A stretch of 64,000 nt of DNA, from positions 30,225-94,224 of the forward strand of contig NW_019091618.1 in the NCBI RefSeq assembly GCF_001949145.1. Reading direction: 5' to 3'. The stretch comes from Acanthaster planci. Taxonomy: Eukaryota > Echinodermata > Asteroidea > Valvatida > Acanthasteridae. The position numbers were made by a program, and so were the translations under genes. The notes under the pieces are model-generated. The model did not search any database. It was not told the DNA's origin and was given only the letters and a program-made list of their open reading frames with translations. This document shows, in pieces, positions 49,131-60,345 of the stretch; position 1 is the first letter of the stretch, and each line of letters begins with the position of its first letter.

Positions 49131-49571
49131 TAGGGCCTGCAAAAGCGGCCGGGGTTTAACATATGACAATGTGATGATTTCATTCACTTTTAAGGGTCTT
49201 TTCTTAATAGGCAAGTACAAATCCCACCTGCAAAGCATATATTAGTCCCATAATTAATGCCAATAATGCTAGACTACCCCCGCCCCTTGACAAGAAAATA
49301 TCACCTTTTTTGAGAATTCAATCAAGTGTTTTGGGGAAAAACATTTTCAGCAAAAATGTTCTGGCCAACTTATCCAAAGTCTTATTCTAATTTGCATTCT
49401 GTAAAAATGTGCCGACTTGTTTTCATCAAATTCCAGAAAGAAATCTGCCAGCCGATACAGATATTCCATTTTGTCCTCTCAATTTCACCTTGAAATCCAG
49501 AAATACTAGACAGTGCTGTGGATAACAAACTGTTTGTTAAATGTATTGTTAGGGACCAATTACCAATTGGT

Positions 49572-49572
49572 N
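49572..49572. other. Ambiguous base
   Basis: The only N seen in the window, inside CCAATTGGTNGTCCAGG; marks a consensus uncertainty, not a gap. Confidence 0.99.
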
Positions 49573-50535
49573 GTCCAGGTAACATTACTGTTCAAAAGAC
49601 GTCTGTGAGCCTACCTGCAACTCAAGTCATGTCTAATTTGGAGTATACAGCAGATTTCATCATAGGTATACCCGCCCTCAAAATAATGTTGAATCAGTTT
49701 GTCTATTATGAAAAATATTAAGGAATCAAGCATTGTAAATAATTCATTATTTACATTCAGTTCTGTGGGATATCGTGCAGGGACAGACAGAAATATATGT
49801 CTAACGTCAGGCCGTTAACGAGTAAAGAGTAACTAAGTTATCGATGTAACAAAAATGGTATTATTTCATATACACGTCACGTTACCGATGTCAGTCTTTA
49901 AAAATGAAAGGATATTATTTTTCCTTTCAAGTAGAGTTCGGCGCAACTGCTAAAACGAATGCATCTTCTAGTTCTACTGCTAAAATGAGAGTCAGGCACA
50001 ATGGATCGATCGAACAAGTACATGGACATGTGAAACGATCAAGGGTCAAAGTTAAAAGTATACCACTGCGCAATCGAGAAAAAACGGACGACGGGCGACG
50101 CATGCACGACGCACGACGATAGATATGGAATTCCATAATGAAGAGATGTAGAAACACTGTACATGTCCATTTGAAATAATTGCAAATGGTTTACAGAATA
50201 AGAATTGACAAATTAGCAGAAGTTCCTTTTCAAATTTTGCAAATGTAACTTGGAAAACATAAAAACACGGGCGTTATAATGAGAAAAATGTCGTTCTGGG
50301 GTGTTGGTAAAGACAGAAAAGACAACAGGAATTATTTATTTGTCTTTCTTATATTATTAAATTTGTTTTTATCTAACTTGCCAATAAAAATATTAGGGTC
50401 TCGCCGAAAAATAAGGGTTGGTCAGGATTGGATTCTCCCACCGTTATTTGGTTGCTTCAAACGTCGATGTTTTTATTTGTTCCATCCTAGGCCTATGCTT
50501 GCTTCTGTTACTAAAGAAAAGAAAGATAATCGGTG

Positions 50536-50664
50536 GGGCGAAGTGGAAATGGAGCGAACAAGAAATGGGGAGAAGTGGGATGGGGCGAAGTGGGAATGGG
50601 GCGAAGTGGCGATGTGGCAAAATAGTTAGAGGTGCAGGCGAAGTGGAAATGGGGCGAAGTAACT
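50536..50664 (+). repeat. Degenerate tandem repeat GGGGCGAAGTGG(A/G)AAT
   Basis: Units of roughly 15 bases. Related units occur at 51893-51927 and 53683-53742 (plus orientation) and 48149-48240 (inverted). Confidence 0.8.
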
Positions 50665-51125
50665 GACACCCGAGAGGCGCTAGGCCTAGATCTTCGTTAA
50701 TGAAACTTGACCCTTGGACCAAATTGGCTTGACTGACGAGATACTGTAAGCGCTTATGGACGTGAACAACGTCAGAAGGAAAAGCAATCGGCTGTTTTAC
50801 ATAACTGCGCCAAGACAGTAAACAGGGGTAAGACTAGGCAAAAATTATGTTGGGGTTTTAGGTCTACCCTGACCGATATTTAGCCTAGTTCCCCCACTCC
50901 GATCCGGCCCATTACTCGACATTAACGTTAGGCATAGCGTGGTGAGCTAGCTGGCTTGGCCAGCGCCGCGCTGCGTTTGGTGAAATCATTCTACTGGATT
51001 CTGATCATCAGTGATCCCAAACTGGTTCGTAATTCCCCTCCTTCCTCCATGGTAATTCCATGGAGTCACTCACTCTGTACATATCTTTATTGACCCACAT
51101 CATGCATGTCATGTAACTTGTAAGG

Positions 51126-51863
51126 TAGACCCGTAAACAGGGCCCGACGAATACTCCACTGTCGTATACTGGGCCCTGTCCCAATTCATAGGGATTTCTT
51201 TCGAAAAGTTTTATCCAGGGGCATAACTAAACATCGGCTTGATTTTATTAGCTGAAATTGCACCAATACATTCACTACTTATCTGCTTATGGGGTAAACT
51301 TTCTGCTGGGTGGCTAATTGCAGAAAGCTCGCCCTGTTCTCGTTCGGAAGAAAAAAGTATTGCCTTTTTTGCCGTTTTCCCACTCCGGACGAATTTTGTC
51401 ACACTTGGACAAAACTGACGGTTGTTTCGTCACTTTCATGTCACGTCACAGGAGCGATCCACGCTACTAATGATTTGCCTCAAGCCGTGTGTGACTGGAC
51501 AGGGAACCAGCCAAGGGCGTTGCGCATTAGCTGCGACACAAAACAGCCATGATTATCCACGTGCGTTTAGATGTCGATGTGATGTCAAGCCAAAATTCGT
51601 CAAGAGTGGGAAAACGGCAAAAAAGGCAACATTTTTTCCTCCGAACGAGAAAACGGCAAGTTTTCTGCAATCAGCCACCTAGCAGAAAGTTTACCCTGTA
51701 AAGTAGTGAGCGTACCAGTGCAATTTCAGCTCATAAAATCAAGCGGATGTTTAATTATGCCCCGGATATCCGTGATAAAACTTTTCGAAAGAAATCCCTA
51801 TGAATCGGGACAGGGTTCAGTATACGTCAGTGGAGTATTCGTTGGGCCCTGTTTACAGGTTTA
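51126..51863. mobile_element. 738-bp MITE with 9-bp target duplication
   Basis: Termini TAGACCCGTAAACAGGGCCC and, inverted, TAAACCTGTAAACAGGGCCC; inverted homology continues for some 200 bp on each side. The perfect 9-bp duplication CTTGTAAGG (51117-51125 and 51864-51872) points to a Mutator-type element. Interior non-coding, containing TGACGTCA-like and CACGTG motifs. Confidence 0.88.
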
Positions 51864-53682
51864 CTTGTAAGGCAAGGTTTACTTTCCGGCAAAGTGGCAA
51901 TGGGGTGAAGTGGAAATTGGAGGTACATTACCTTTAGCACCCTGTTCCTATAATAAGGAAACAAAGTCCACTTTCTCATTTTGACCTTAAGGAACCATTA
52001 CTCAATCCTGGTAGGTCTGGTTTAAGAAAACTAAAAATTTCTGACCCGAGTTTGGCAAAAGACAACCACTCAGTCGAATCACGTCATTTTGTGTTTCGTC
52101 TGGTTACCTGACTCAGGCTTTTTGGATTTATCAAAACAAATCTCCATCCAAATCAAGGAATCAGACTACATTTGCTTATTTGTTCACAGCTCTTAAATTT
52201 GGGGTGGTCATGTACACTGCTGTTTTACCCCAAAATTTCTCTCAAAAACTGAAAGCCCTGTTCTCTTTTCTTTCGGATATGAAAGTAGGGAGTCTGGCAC
52301 TTTTCAGGTGACCCCCACAAATCTAGTACCATTGGAAAGAGAACTTCAAAAGAAATTAAATGGTATAGAATTCAGCTCAGTAGCTGTAAGTATAGTGAAG
52401 TTATGAATTTGTGATTAAAATTAAGTGTTACATGTACATGTATAGGTCCATCACTTTTTGGGGGTAGACACAAGTTTTATTTTCATCAGTGTACCGGCAT
52501 TTGAACCATATGGAGTCTTGATCCTCATCAGAGCCATTTCCAGACATGCCAGAGTTAAAAAAAGATCTGTGGTTAAGTCACAGAGGAAGTGTAAAGTAAA
52601 CAATATCTTTGATTATGGAGAACTTTATCAATAATAAACACAGGATACATGTACATGTGTACAGTAACAGGACAGTGGAGTTGGGCTTGAAATTTTTAGT
52701 GATGTGTGAAAAATCACTGAACATCTGAAGCATAGTTTGATGTGATACTTTGTCATCAATAAATAGCTATAAAAATGGGGGACGAAGTCTGTCAGGTGTC
52801 ATAAGTTCCTTTAAGTCTGTTCGTGTTTGACAGCGTCTTTTGATAACATTTGATTGAAACGTGTGGTTTATGCACTTGTTATTTGCATCTTGCTCCCCGT
52901 GCACCATTCATCAATCTAATGCACATTGTAGTTGTGCGACAGCACCCCAATAGAAAAGGGCTGTTTGGCACCAGTTAGACATCAATTTTTGACAAAACCA
53001 ACTTCCTTTTCTTCCTGAAATGTCAAGCTTACAAATAAATACTGTTTCATAGATGTTTTAACTCCTTAAACATGTTTTTGGGGGATTGTCAGTAGAAAAA
53101 TGCACATTTTTTGTTACCTTTTTGTAGTCTTCACAAACCAAAACAAGGGTTTACGGTGCTTTATTCAAATGCCTTGAGTCATACATCAAATGAAAGAGTA
53201 TTTTAAGCTCTACAAAGATGATGACATCATCATTCCAAACCCAGTTGAGTTTCACGAGATATTTGGCTTTAATAAACGAGACTACGTGTATGTCACACGA
53301 CAATAAACAAAGATGGCCGCACACAATTGCTGACATGGTGTAAGTGGCTCCGATCTTGCATTAGTTTCATCACACTTTACACCCAAAACTCGACACAAAC
53401 AGACATACATGTAATAAATGGTTCTAACACAAATTTCGGTTATTTTACAACACAACTGCTTTTTAAAATGTAGATTTGATGCAAAAAGGGTAGAAATCAT
53501 TGATTGAAAACAAACAATTTTACAAGCTTTCAGATATAACATTTAGGGTTGCCGTTTTGCTGGACTCCGTAATGAAAGAGGACATCACCAACAGCTTGTT
53601 TAGATGTAAGCTATTTCGAAAAAAAGTAGAATTTGTTCCCTTATGATAGGAACAGGCAACTAAAGGTAATGAACCCCAGAAA

Positions 53683-53742
53683 TGGGGCAAAGTGGTAATC
53701 ATGACAAGGTAATGAGGCGAAGTGGCAGTGGGGCGATGTGAC
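53683..53742 (+). repeat. Further copy of the GGGGCGAAGTGG repeat
   Basis: Reads GGGGCAAAGTGG, GAGGCGAAGTGGCAGT, GGGGCGATGTGACTG; same family and orientation as 50536-50664. A short piece is at 51893-51927. Confidence 0.7.
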
Positions 53743-55639
53743 TGTAAAGTGGTTTTCTGTCACAGTCAACACATCTGAAATGCAGTATAAATCAGCTAAA
53801 GAGGCGTGCATAGAACTCGCTGGGCAAAACAAGAATGTTCAGTGTGTGAGTAAATTGAGGTTACAATACATATACATTTCAGTTTTGAAAATGGAGTATT
53901 TTCTCACAAACAAATTTAACTCTAAGCAGCGTAACATTAGCCGTTGATTACCATTTTGCCTTTATCGGAACTTGGACTGTACCATTTAGGTTGTTAGAAG
54001 AAGTAGTTTGTAGCAGTACATGTATGGCAGAAATATTAAAGAATAAAGCTATGGGCACATTTCAAATTTTCAACTTTAAAGGCATGAATAAATTATCACA
54101 TAACCGAAAACCCATGAAAGTCTTTAAGGAAATGGGTGAATTCCCAATTCGACATGGTATATGTTGGTTTATTGTAGAATATATTACCCTTCAGTGTAGG
54201 CCTAATGGTATGGCCCTCGTGGCAACATGGCTGTTAACATCGTAGCTATTCAGAGGAGGCTTTTTGTGTGAACTGAAAATGGCAATTGTCAAGAGTAACC
54301 TTTTTAGTTTAGCCAAATGTGCTTTTGATACTTTACGTTCAAATACTGCTGCATTTAATTTTGAATGTGTTTTAGAGGTGTTAACGATGTGTTGACGGTA
54401 CTGTGAATGCTGATGGTGTGTTGATGGTATGTGATTAGTGAGATCAGAATAAGGTGGGTTCTGGTGTCAGTGTACCAACATCTGATCAATACTTGCAATC
54501 TAGATCAGCATGGGAGGGAACTCTACATGTACATGTATGTGATATCTGGGAGCTTTTTTAACCTTTTGTGGTGAAAACAAGTACTATGTTACAGTGCTTA
54601 ACATTGTTTTCATTTCGCTTTAAACACCGGTTGCAAAAGTTCCTGGAATAGGGTATGTACAATAAAGTAGTCAATAAAAAGTGGTTAAGTGGAGCGCAAG
54701 TTGGACTCTGCATAATGTTTTTTTCAGTGTGCAAATTTTATAAGCCAATTTACGTTTGTGCACACTAATGTTTGTCGCAATTTGAACTGAGGAATATGAG
54801 CATAAAGAAATGTATGTATGATTGCAAATTGACAACCTGCAACAAATTTTGTAAATAGATGTACATGTACCCCTAAACTCATGGGGTTCGTCACATGCAG
54901 CCCTCTCTGGAACATTCTCTGGAACATACAATGTAAATCAGGCAAGAATAGAAGCCATTACTGCCGGGCCATTCTGTTTGGACAAAGATGGTATGCATGT
55001 ATGTGTGTTTCTTTCCTCTCTGACCAGGGTGTACTGTCTTGCCAAAGTGTGCACGCTTACATGCAAGTCAAGGACACGTTCATGAGTGCAATGGCCTGAC
55101 AGGAATGCTGTCTCCAGGACCTTGCATTTATATATAGATGAAAAGGGCTAGATCAGCAACACTCAGATGTAAAAAGCCTTTCCCTGTCATGCCTGTGCAA
55201 TTACTCTGCACCATTTTGTGGTTATCATGTTTATTTCTGTCAACACGCAAGGTAGGCCTACTGTCAACACACCTTCAACACACCCTCATCACATCGTAAA
55301 CTCGTTCAAAAATAAAAGAAGTGGTTTTCAACCGTGAAGTATTTACCAAAAGGATATTTTGGCTATTAAAACCAAAAAAGCTTGGACTCTTGAAAATTGC
55401 CATTTTCAGTTCACAAAAATTGCCTCCTTTGAACAGCTCCGAAATCAGCAGCCATATTTGCCTTGAGGACGGCAACTTGGACCTTGCCTTTATGCTAAAG
55501 GGGTGTCTGTTTTGTGCAAATCTGGCTGGCGGGAGACAGAACAAGAACATTTGGGATTAAGTGGGATCTGGATTTCCCCCTTTTTCTCCAATGTCTTTCA
55601 TAGGATTTTTGCTCATTCCCAAGATGCGTTATTTGACAG

Positions 55640-55890
55640 GGAGTCAGGTTGGCGTTGTGGCTCTTTCCCCACCTTCCATCTCTGCGACCCTGGTTCAAAT
55701 CCCACCTACCCCAGCATGTAGATGGGGTCTTCAGTCTATACCTGACTTCGTGGATTTGCCCGGAATATTCATTCAGGGTTTTCCTCCCACCTCTAAAACT
55801 GAACATTTCTTCATTGTCTTCTTAATTATCACTTCATTTGGTAATTGGCGCTAAATGAGCTGTTGGATGAACAATAAATAAAGCATAACC
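55640..55890 (+). mobile_element. tRNA-derived SINE, second copy
   Basis: Box B TGGTTCAAATCCC at 55691-55703, a box A-like TGGCGTTGTGG upstream, and a body with TTTTCCTCCCACCTCTAAAA and TAATTGGCGC that parallels the copy at 13561-13839. Ends in an A-rich tail near 55888. More diverged at the 5' end; no target duplication found. Confidence 0.75.
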
Positions 55891-57679
55891 AGGCTTATCA
55901 TGGCTTCTTTTTCTCAATCCATAATGGCAGTTGGCAAGTATTTTGTTATGATCAAGATGGATCATGATTTGATGAATTTATGATTTTTACTTGTACCATA
56001 GGTTTTATGGGCATTTTCAAAAAGATACATGCGTGTACCTGTATCCCATTTTGTGTTGACATTTGTACATGTAAAATCTTGATGTTTTGATGGTGAACAG
56101 CAGTGGAAAACCAGTGGAAAGTGTGTCTTGATGAGGTTAGTTTTTATGGAATAAACATACATACATGTACGTGTGTTACATGTATTTATCAGAGAGGTCA
56201 GAGTAGTTTTCAGACAGAACCAGGCTTCTTCCATTGTGTGCACATACATATAGGTGTAACACTGAAGAAAGTGGGAACCAACCTCTTTCAGATAACTACA
56301 GAGATAATCAGAGTTCCCCTTATTATAAAGGTAAATATGTCTAATGAACTGTGTCACTTCAGTTTTGTTCCTATGGTTGGGGTTTCAAGAAGTACTAATC
56401 ACTAACATGAATGGGGCAGTCAAGCAGAATGAATTAATAGTGCAGTTTTTGCACAGTTGTGTGTATTCATATGAGTGATATCTGTTGGTTACAAAATATT
56501 GTAGCGAAAACCCTGAGGCATTAGAGGCCTGAAATATACATGAAATTGCTGCTTTCAATTTGATAGTTTTGATAGTCAGAAACAGGGTTGCTCCAACAGC
56601 TACCTACATGTGTTCAACTTTTGAGGCAGCCCACCTCACTGATTTGAGTAACCACCTCAGGCTTTTCTGTTGAATTTACCATCTCACTCTTATATAGACA
56701 AAGAAGGAAGAAAAAGCGAAAGAAATCAGGTACCGGTATTTTGAAATAGAACAGTTTTAAATCATTCTGAATGCTAAAGAGAGACACAGAATACAACATC
56801 GATTTATTTTAGAGGGGAGTAAATGTACTATTAGACTACATAGAATTTGTTTGAGGCCTTTTTGAAACACCATAGGCGCTAGAATTTTAGCAAAATTTGT
56901 TTGACCACCTCACATATATGTATCAGTACCCGGGGGAAAACCTAGGTGGAAATACACAAGTTTTAAAAAAAGGAGATATTTCAATGAAAATTGTTTATCC
57001 ATTGTACAGGCCCTACCAGACAGAAGTGTAACCCCTCACCGAGGTGGAAAGTTTGTCAATTGGGTTTCGTCATGCAATTGACGCAAATCCAAAGACTACA
57101 TTTTTACAAAATTGGACGTGCATGCTCAGTGTAGTCCACCCAAGACATGCCCAAACCTGTGCCCAGCTTTTTCTCAACATACCAATGGGACATATATTTA
57201 TCTATAGTTAAAATAGACAAAGGGCCAGGCTAATGGTGAGGCAGACTTACAACATAAAATAGCCCCAGACAAAGAGCCAGGCTAAAGGTGAAGACAATTT
57301 TTACTCATTGTAGGGAGGGGAGTTAGATATTCCACACTCATTTCTAAACATTTCTTTAGACGGTAGCCATGCAGCGATTGTATTAGAATGATTTTTTGGT
57401 AATTTTTGTGGTGAAGCCTAATTGATAAAAAGCCCAAAACTTTGTGATGCTTACTTTTGGCTGGTGAAAGACTACCACGATGAAATGTTTTTTACTGTTT
57501 ATTGTACTGGCCTGTCAAAAACACAAATTATGCACTGCCTGTTGATTTGGAAATTTTGCATGGTTACTTCAAGAACAGAACATGTACATGTGTTCAGTTG
57601 TACATCATTTGCCAAACATCCACTGTTACCAGATAATTTGTACATACATGTATATACCAGGAGCAAATCAGGAATGTAA

Positions 57680-57723
57680 CTTTTTTTTTTCCCCAGCACA
57701 GGTGCAATCTCGTGTGAATCATC
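57680..57723 (+). promoter_or_regulatory. Probable 5' UTR splice acceptor of ETFRF1
   Basis: A run of T and C ends in CCCCAG at 57696 (or CACAG at 57701), a strong acceptor just 23-28 bases before the start codon. It implies an untranslated first exon further upstream, so the ETFRF1 promoter is probably well to the left, towards DNAI7. The untranslated exon itself was not located. Confidence 0.5.
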
Positions 57724-57768
57724 ATGTGTAATAATACACGACATGTGGTGAAATCTTTGTATAAAAAT
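57724..57768 (+). CDS. ETFRF1: ETFRF1 coding exon 1
   Basis: 45 nt, 15 codons, ending SLYKN directly before the donor GTAAGTAC. It carries the LYR-type motif that starts helix 1 of the family. An upstream in-frame TGA (57715-57717) excludes a longer N-terminus on this exon. Confidence 0.92.
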
Positions 57769-58275
57769 GTAAGTACATGTACCAACTTGTTATTCAATTA
57801 TCAGAAGTTATCCAAATAAAATTGTACATGTATTTGAAAAGACCAAATTGCTAAGATATTAATATGAAAATTCATATTTGACTTATTTGTGGCCAGTTTA
57901 GAAATAGGAAGGGCACATTGTTGAGTTTGCAACTACAAATGTGCCCTCCCCATCAGTGTCTCTAAATTGTTGTCTTCAATCTGAGCCACATTTCACATTT
58001 AGTAGATACCGTTTCACGTTCTTGCATGTTATCAAATATTCTTTTTCTGATCATGGTTTCAACAGCTGATCTTCCTGGGCCGTGACTATCCAAAAGGAGA
58101 GAAGTACTTCCGAGACAGGTGTCATTCAGCATTCATGAAAAACAAAGACGTCACAGATCCTCAGAAAATACAGGAATTAATTGCAAGAGGAGAATATGTC
58201 ATAAAGGAACTTGAGGCACTTTACATGCTGAGGAAGTATCGGGCATTAAAGAAGCGATATTACCAGGATATCTAG
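57724..58275 (+). CDS. ETFRF1: ETFRF1 (LYRM5), LYR-motif electron transfer flavoprotein regulator, complete
   Basis: Coding exons 57724-57768 and 58066-58275, joined in phase 0 across a 297-bp intron (GTAAGT to CAG). The product is 84 residues; human is 90. Exon 1 encodes [15 protein letters not shown] and exon 2 begins [19 protein letters not shown], against human VLKLYKN followed by [11 protein letters not shown]. The C-terminus [20 protein letters not shown] is nearly identical to human. The LYR-type tripeptide is LYK. An in-frame TGA nine bases before the ATG fixes the start. Established: ETFRF1 is a small mitochondrial LYR protein that associates with acyl carrier protein and regulates ETF by displacing FAD. 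It diverges from DNAI7, the same neighbour as in human. Confidence 0.96.
58066..58275 (+). CDS. ETFRF1: ETFRF1 coding exon 2, with stop
   Basis: 69 codons plus TAG. Acceptor TTTCAACAG at 58057-58065. Contains the conserved LGRDYPKG, the F16-type aromatic (KYF), [23 protein letters not shown] and the basic C-terminal helix [13 protein letters not shown]. Confidence 0.97.
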   Translation: MIFLGRDYPKGEKYFRDRCHSAFMKNKDVTDPQKIQELIARGEYVIKELEALYMLRKYRALKKRYYQDI

Positions 58276-58686
58276 CAGGCACTGTGCCCTCATAAGACCT
58301 CAGCTGGACTACACATCAAGCAGATGATCACAATCATGTCCTGTGGGCAAGTCATGCAGCTGTCTGTTTGTGGTACATGGATGTCCATCATCATTCTCTG
58401 GTGCCTAGGACTATAGGAAGGCTGCCATTGTGTTCTTGGAATCAGCTCTATACAGTCAAGTTGTGCTCAGGCCCCTGGCTTACCAGTCTACGAACCACAT
58501 TGTTAAGCAAGGAAACAACCACTACATTCGATTGTCATGGTGCTGCATGCACATGTATCAAACAGGTGTAACACATGTAACTTCATAGAAATGCATGTAA
58601 AGATACATGTGAAAAATCATAACTGACAGGCTGCCATTTTGATGAAGACCACCAGTGTGATCCTGCCGTAATGTGCAATCCACCGT

Positions 58687-59062
58687 CATGGACATTGCAT
58701 TTGGAAAGAGTTTCTAAACATAATTAATTGATTTAATTGAGTTGGAAGTTGCATCTCTTTGATTACTTGTTTATTTCTAGTAATATGCAGTGTTGTACCT
58801 AACAGACAGTATGAACATCAATAAAGTGACATTTAGTCACTAGCATTTACCACAAACAAGCCTCATGGACATTACACGTGGGGAAGTCTGAATCTTTTAT
58901 TTATTTATTTTTTTGTTTCAACTGACTTTAATGCTGTAAGCTACCATAGGGAACAGTCAACGTAAAAAACATTAACACTGAATTGAATGGCTCTCCACTT
59001 TTTTGTTACACAAGTAAGTCTTGAAGCGTCATGGACATTACATTCTGCATTGTGGACATTAC
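58687..59062 (+). repeat. Recurring CATGGACATTACA motif
   Basis: Four occurrences: CATGGACATTGCA (58688), CATGGACATTACACG (58864), CATGGACATTACATT (59030) and GTGGACATTACAC (59050), spread through and just past the ETFRF1 3' UTR. Confidence 0.6.
58820..58825 (+). terminator. Candidate ETFRF1 polyadenylation signal AATAAA
   Basis: First canonical AATAAA seen downstream of the ETFRF1 stop; it would give a 3' UTR of about 560 bases. Cleavage site not determined. Confidence 0.45.
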
Positions 59063-60345
59063 ACTTCCAAACTAGTACAATTGTGTATACAATCCAGGGC
59101 GAAATTCCAAGAGGATTATCCTACTTTCTCTCCTCTGTTGTTTATTATTACATGTAATATTATTTTTTTTTACCTACAAGTATATGTACCTGTCATCCAG
59201 TCAGTAACTAGGGTGTATGTAAAATTGTATTGAAATTGGAGAATTGAGGACTGTTCAGATGAGCCTTTTACTTTTCGTACACAAGGAAAGTCAAGACTCC
59301 CCCCCCCTAAACTTTACTCTTCTTGGGTGTCTGCTGGTTTCAACTTGTCAAATATAAGACTTTTCAGACCCTTGAATGCCTCCCCAGTGGCATTTAGACC
59401 AACTGAACAAAAAAATATATGTACGCATAAACAGGTAAGAACAGCCATAGACCTTTAGGAAATGAGCATCACGGTGTAGTTGCAGAATTATTTTGACAGT
59501 GTGTGATTGCTACCTAAGATCTTGCTTGAAATTCTTTGTGCATCTTTGTTTTTTCAATACGTTTTCTTCCATAGGACATTTCCTTATTTTTTTTCCCGTT
59601 ACTGTAGTGAAATAAGATTACAAAGCGATTGATAAATGTTACAGAATTTAATATCTACAATTTTGGCAGTATGCAAATACATGTAGCAAAAGGGGCAGGC
59701 ATAATAGGCCTATGTGTACAGTACGTCTGTATTTGTTGACCTTTGCTCTTAGATTTTTCAAGTTACTTTTTTTAAAATTGGAGACATAAGTCACTGTTAA
59801 ATTTGTATAGATTTTGTACATTGTGTTTATCTCTTGAAGTATCTGCAAGTATTGACAGACTTCAAATGAACAAAAATTACTCCAAAAGTTGATGTTCAAC
59901 GGATGGCTTGATCCAGAATTGGGACCACTGATGGGGATCCAGATTCATTTGAAACAAACAGGCCTATAAATACGGCTGATTGTTACGTTACCAAACAGCT
60001 TCAATTATTGGCTTACATGTACATGCATCTAACTTTGTCATCCACAAGATGAGGTCCTACAAAACGCTACCTTGCAAAGAGGCGCTCATTCGCAAAATGG
60101 ACTAGCCAGTTGTTTTAACAAAGTATTTTTAATGTTCGTAGCCAATGTGTAAAGTCCATGACGTACATTTTGTAAAAGCCACGACGTAAAGATTGTGATG
60201 TCCATAACGCTCATTTGCATAATTAAACATACTTTTAATTGGGTTTATCCGAGTATAAAACTTGCTTTGCATGTGAAGTGTCGTGAAAATATCTTTTCTC
60301 ATTTTGAATGAGAAACCTAAATGAATAAACATATTGGGGACATTA

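Larger units (their letters stand above)
48149..50664. mobile_element. Possible composite inverted-repeat element
   Basis: Left end reads ACTGTCACTTCGCCCCACAT with several CTTCGCCCCAT units (48149-48240); right end has GGGGCGAAGT units (50536-50664) finishing GGGGCGAAGTAACTG. A second nested inverted pair, TATGGAATTCCATATCT with CGTCG-rich tracts, lies at 48938-49130 and 50070-50140. No target duplication or coding sequence identified. Confidence 0.45.
52000..57670. other. Upstream region/5' intron of ETFRF1
   Basis: Apart from the SINE at 55640-55890 and a GGGGCGAAGTGG repeat, no coding exon is supported. The untranslated first exon of ETFRF1 may lie here or further left. A short tandem pair (CAAAGGGCCAGGCTAATGGTGA-like) is at 57219-57290. 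Confidence 0.5.

Noticed and set aside
53181-53282. LYK-like residues (KLYKDDD) at about 53205 as a possible ETFRF1 first exon
   Set aside because: No splice donor follows, and the true exon at 57724-57768 fits in phase, motif and distance.
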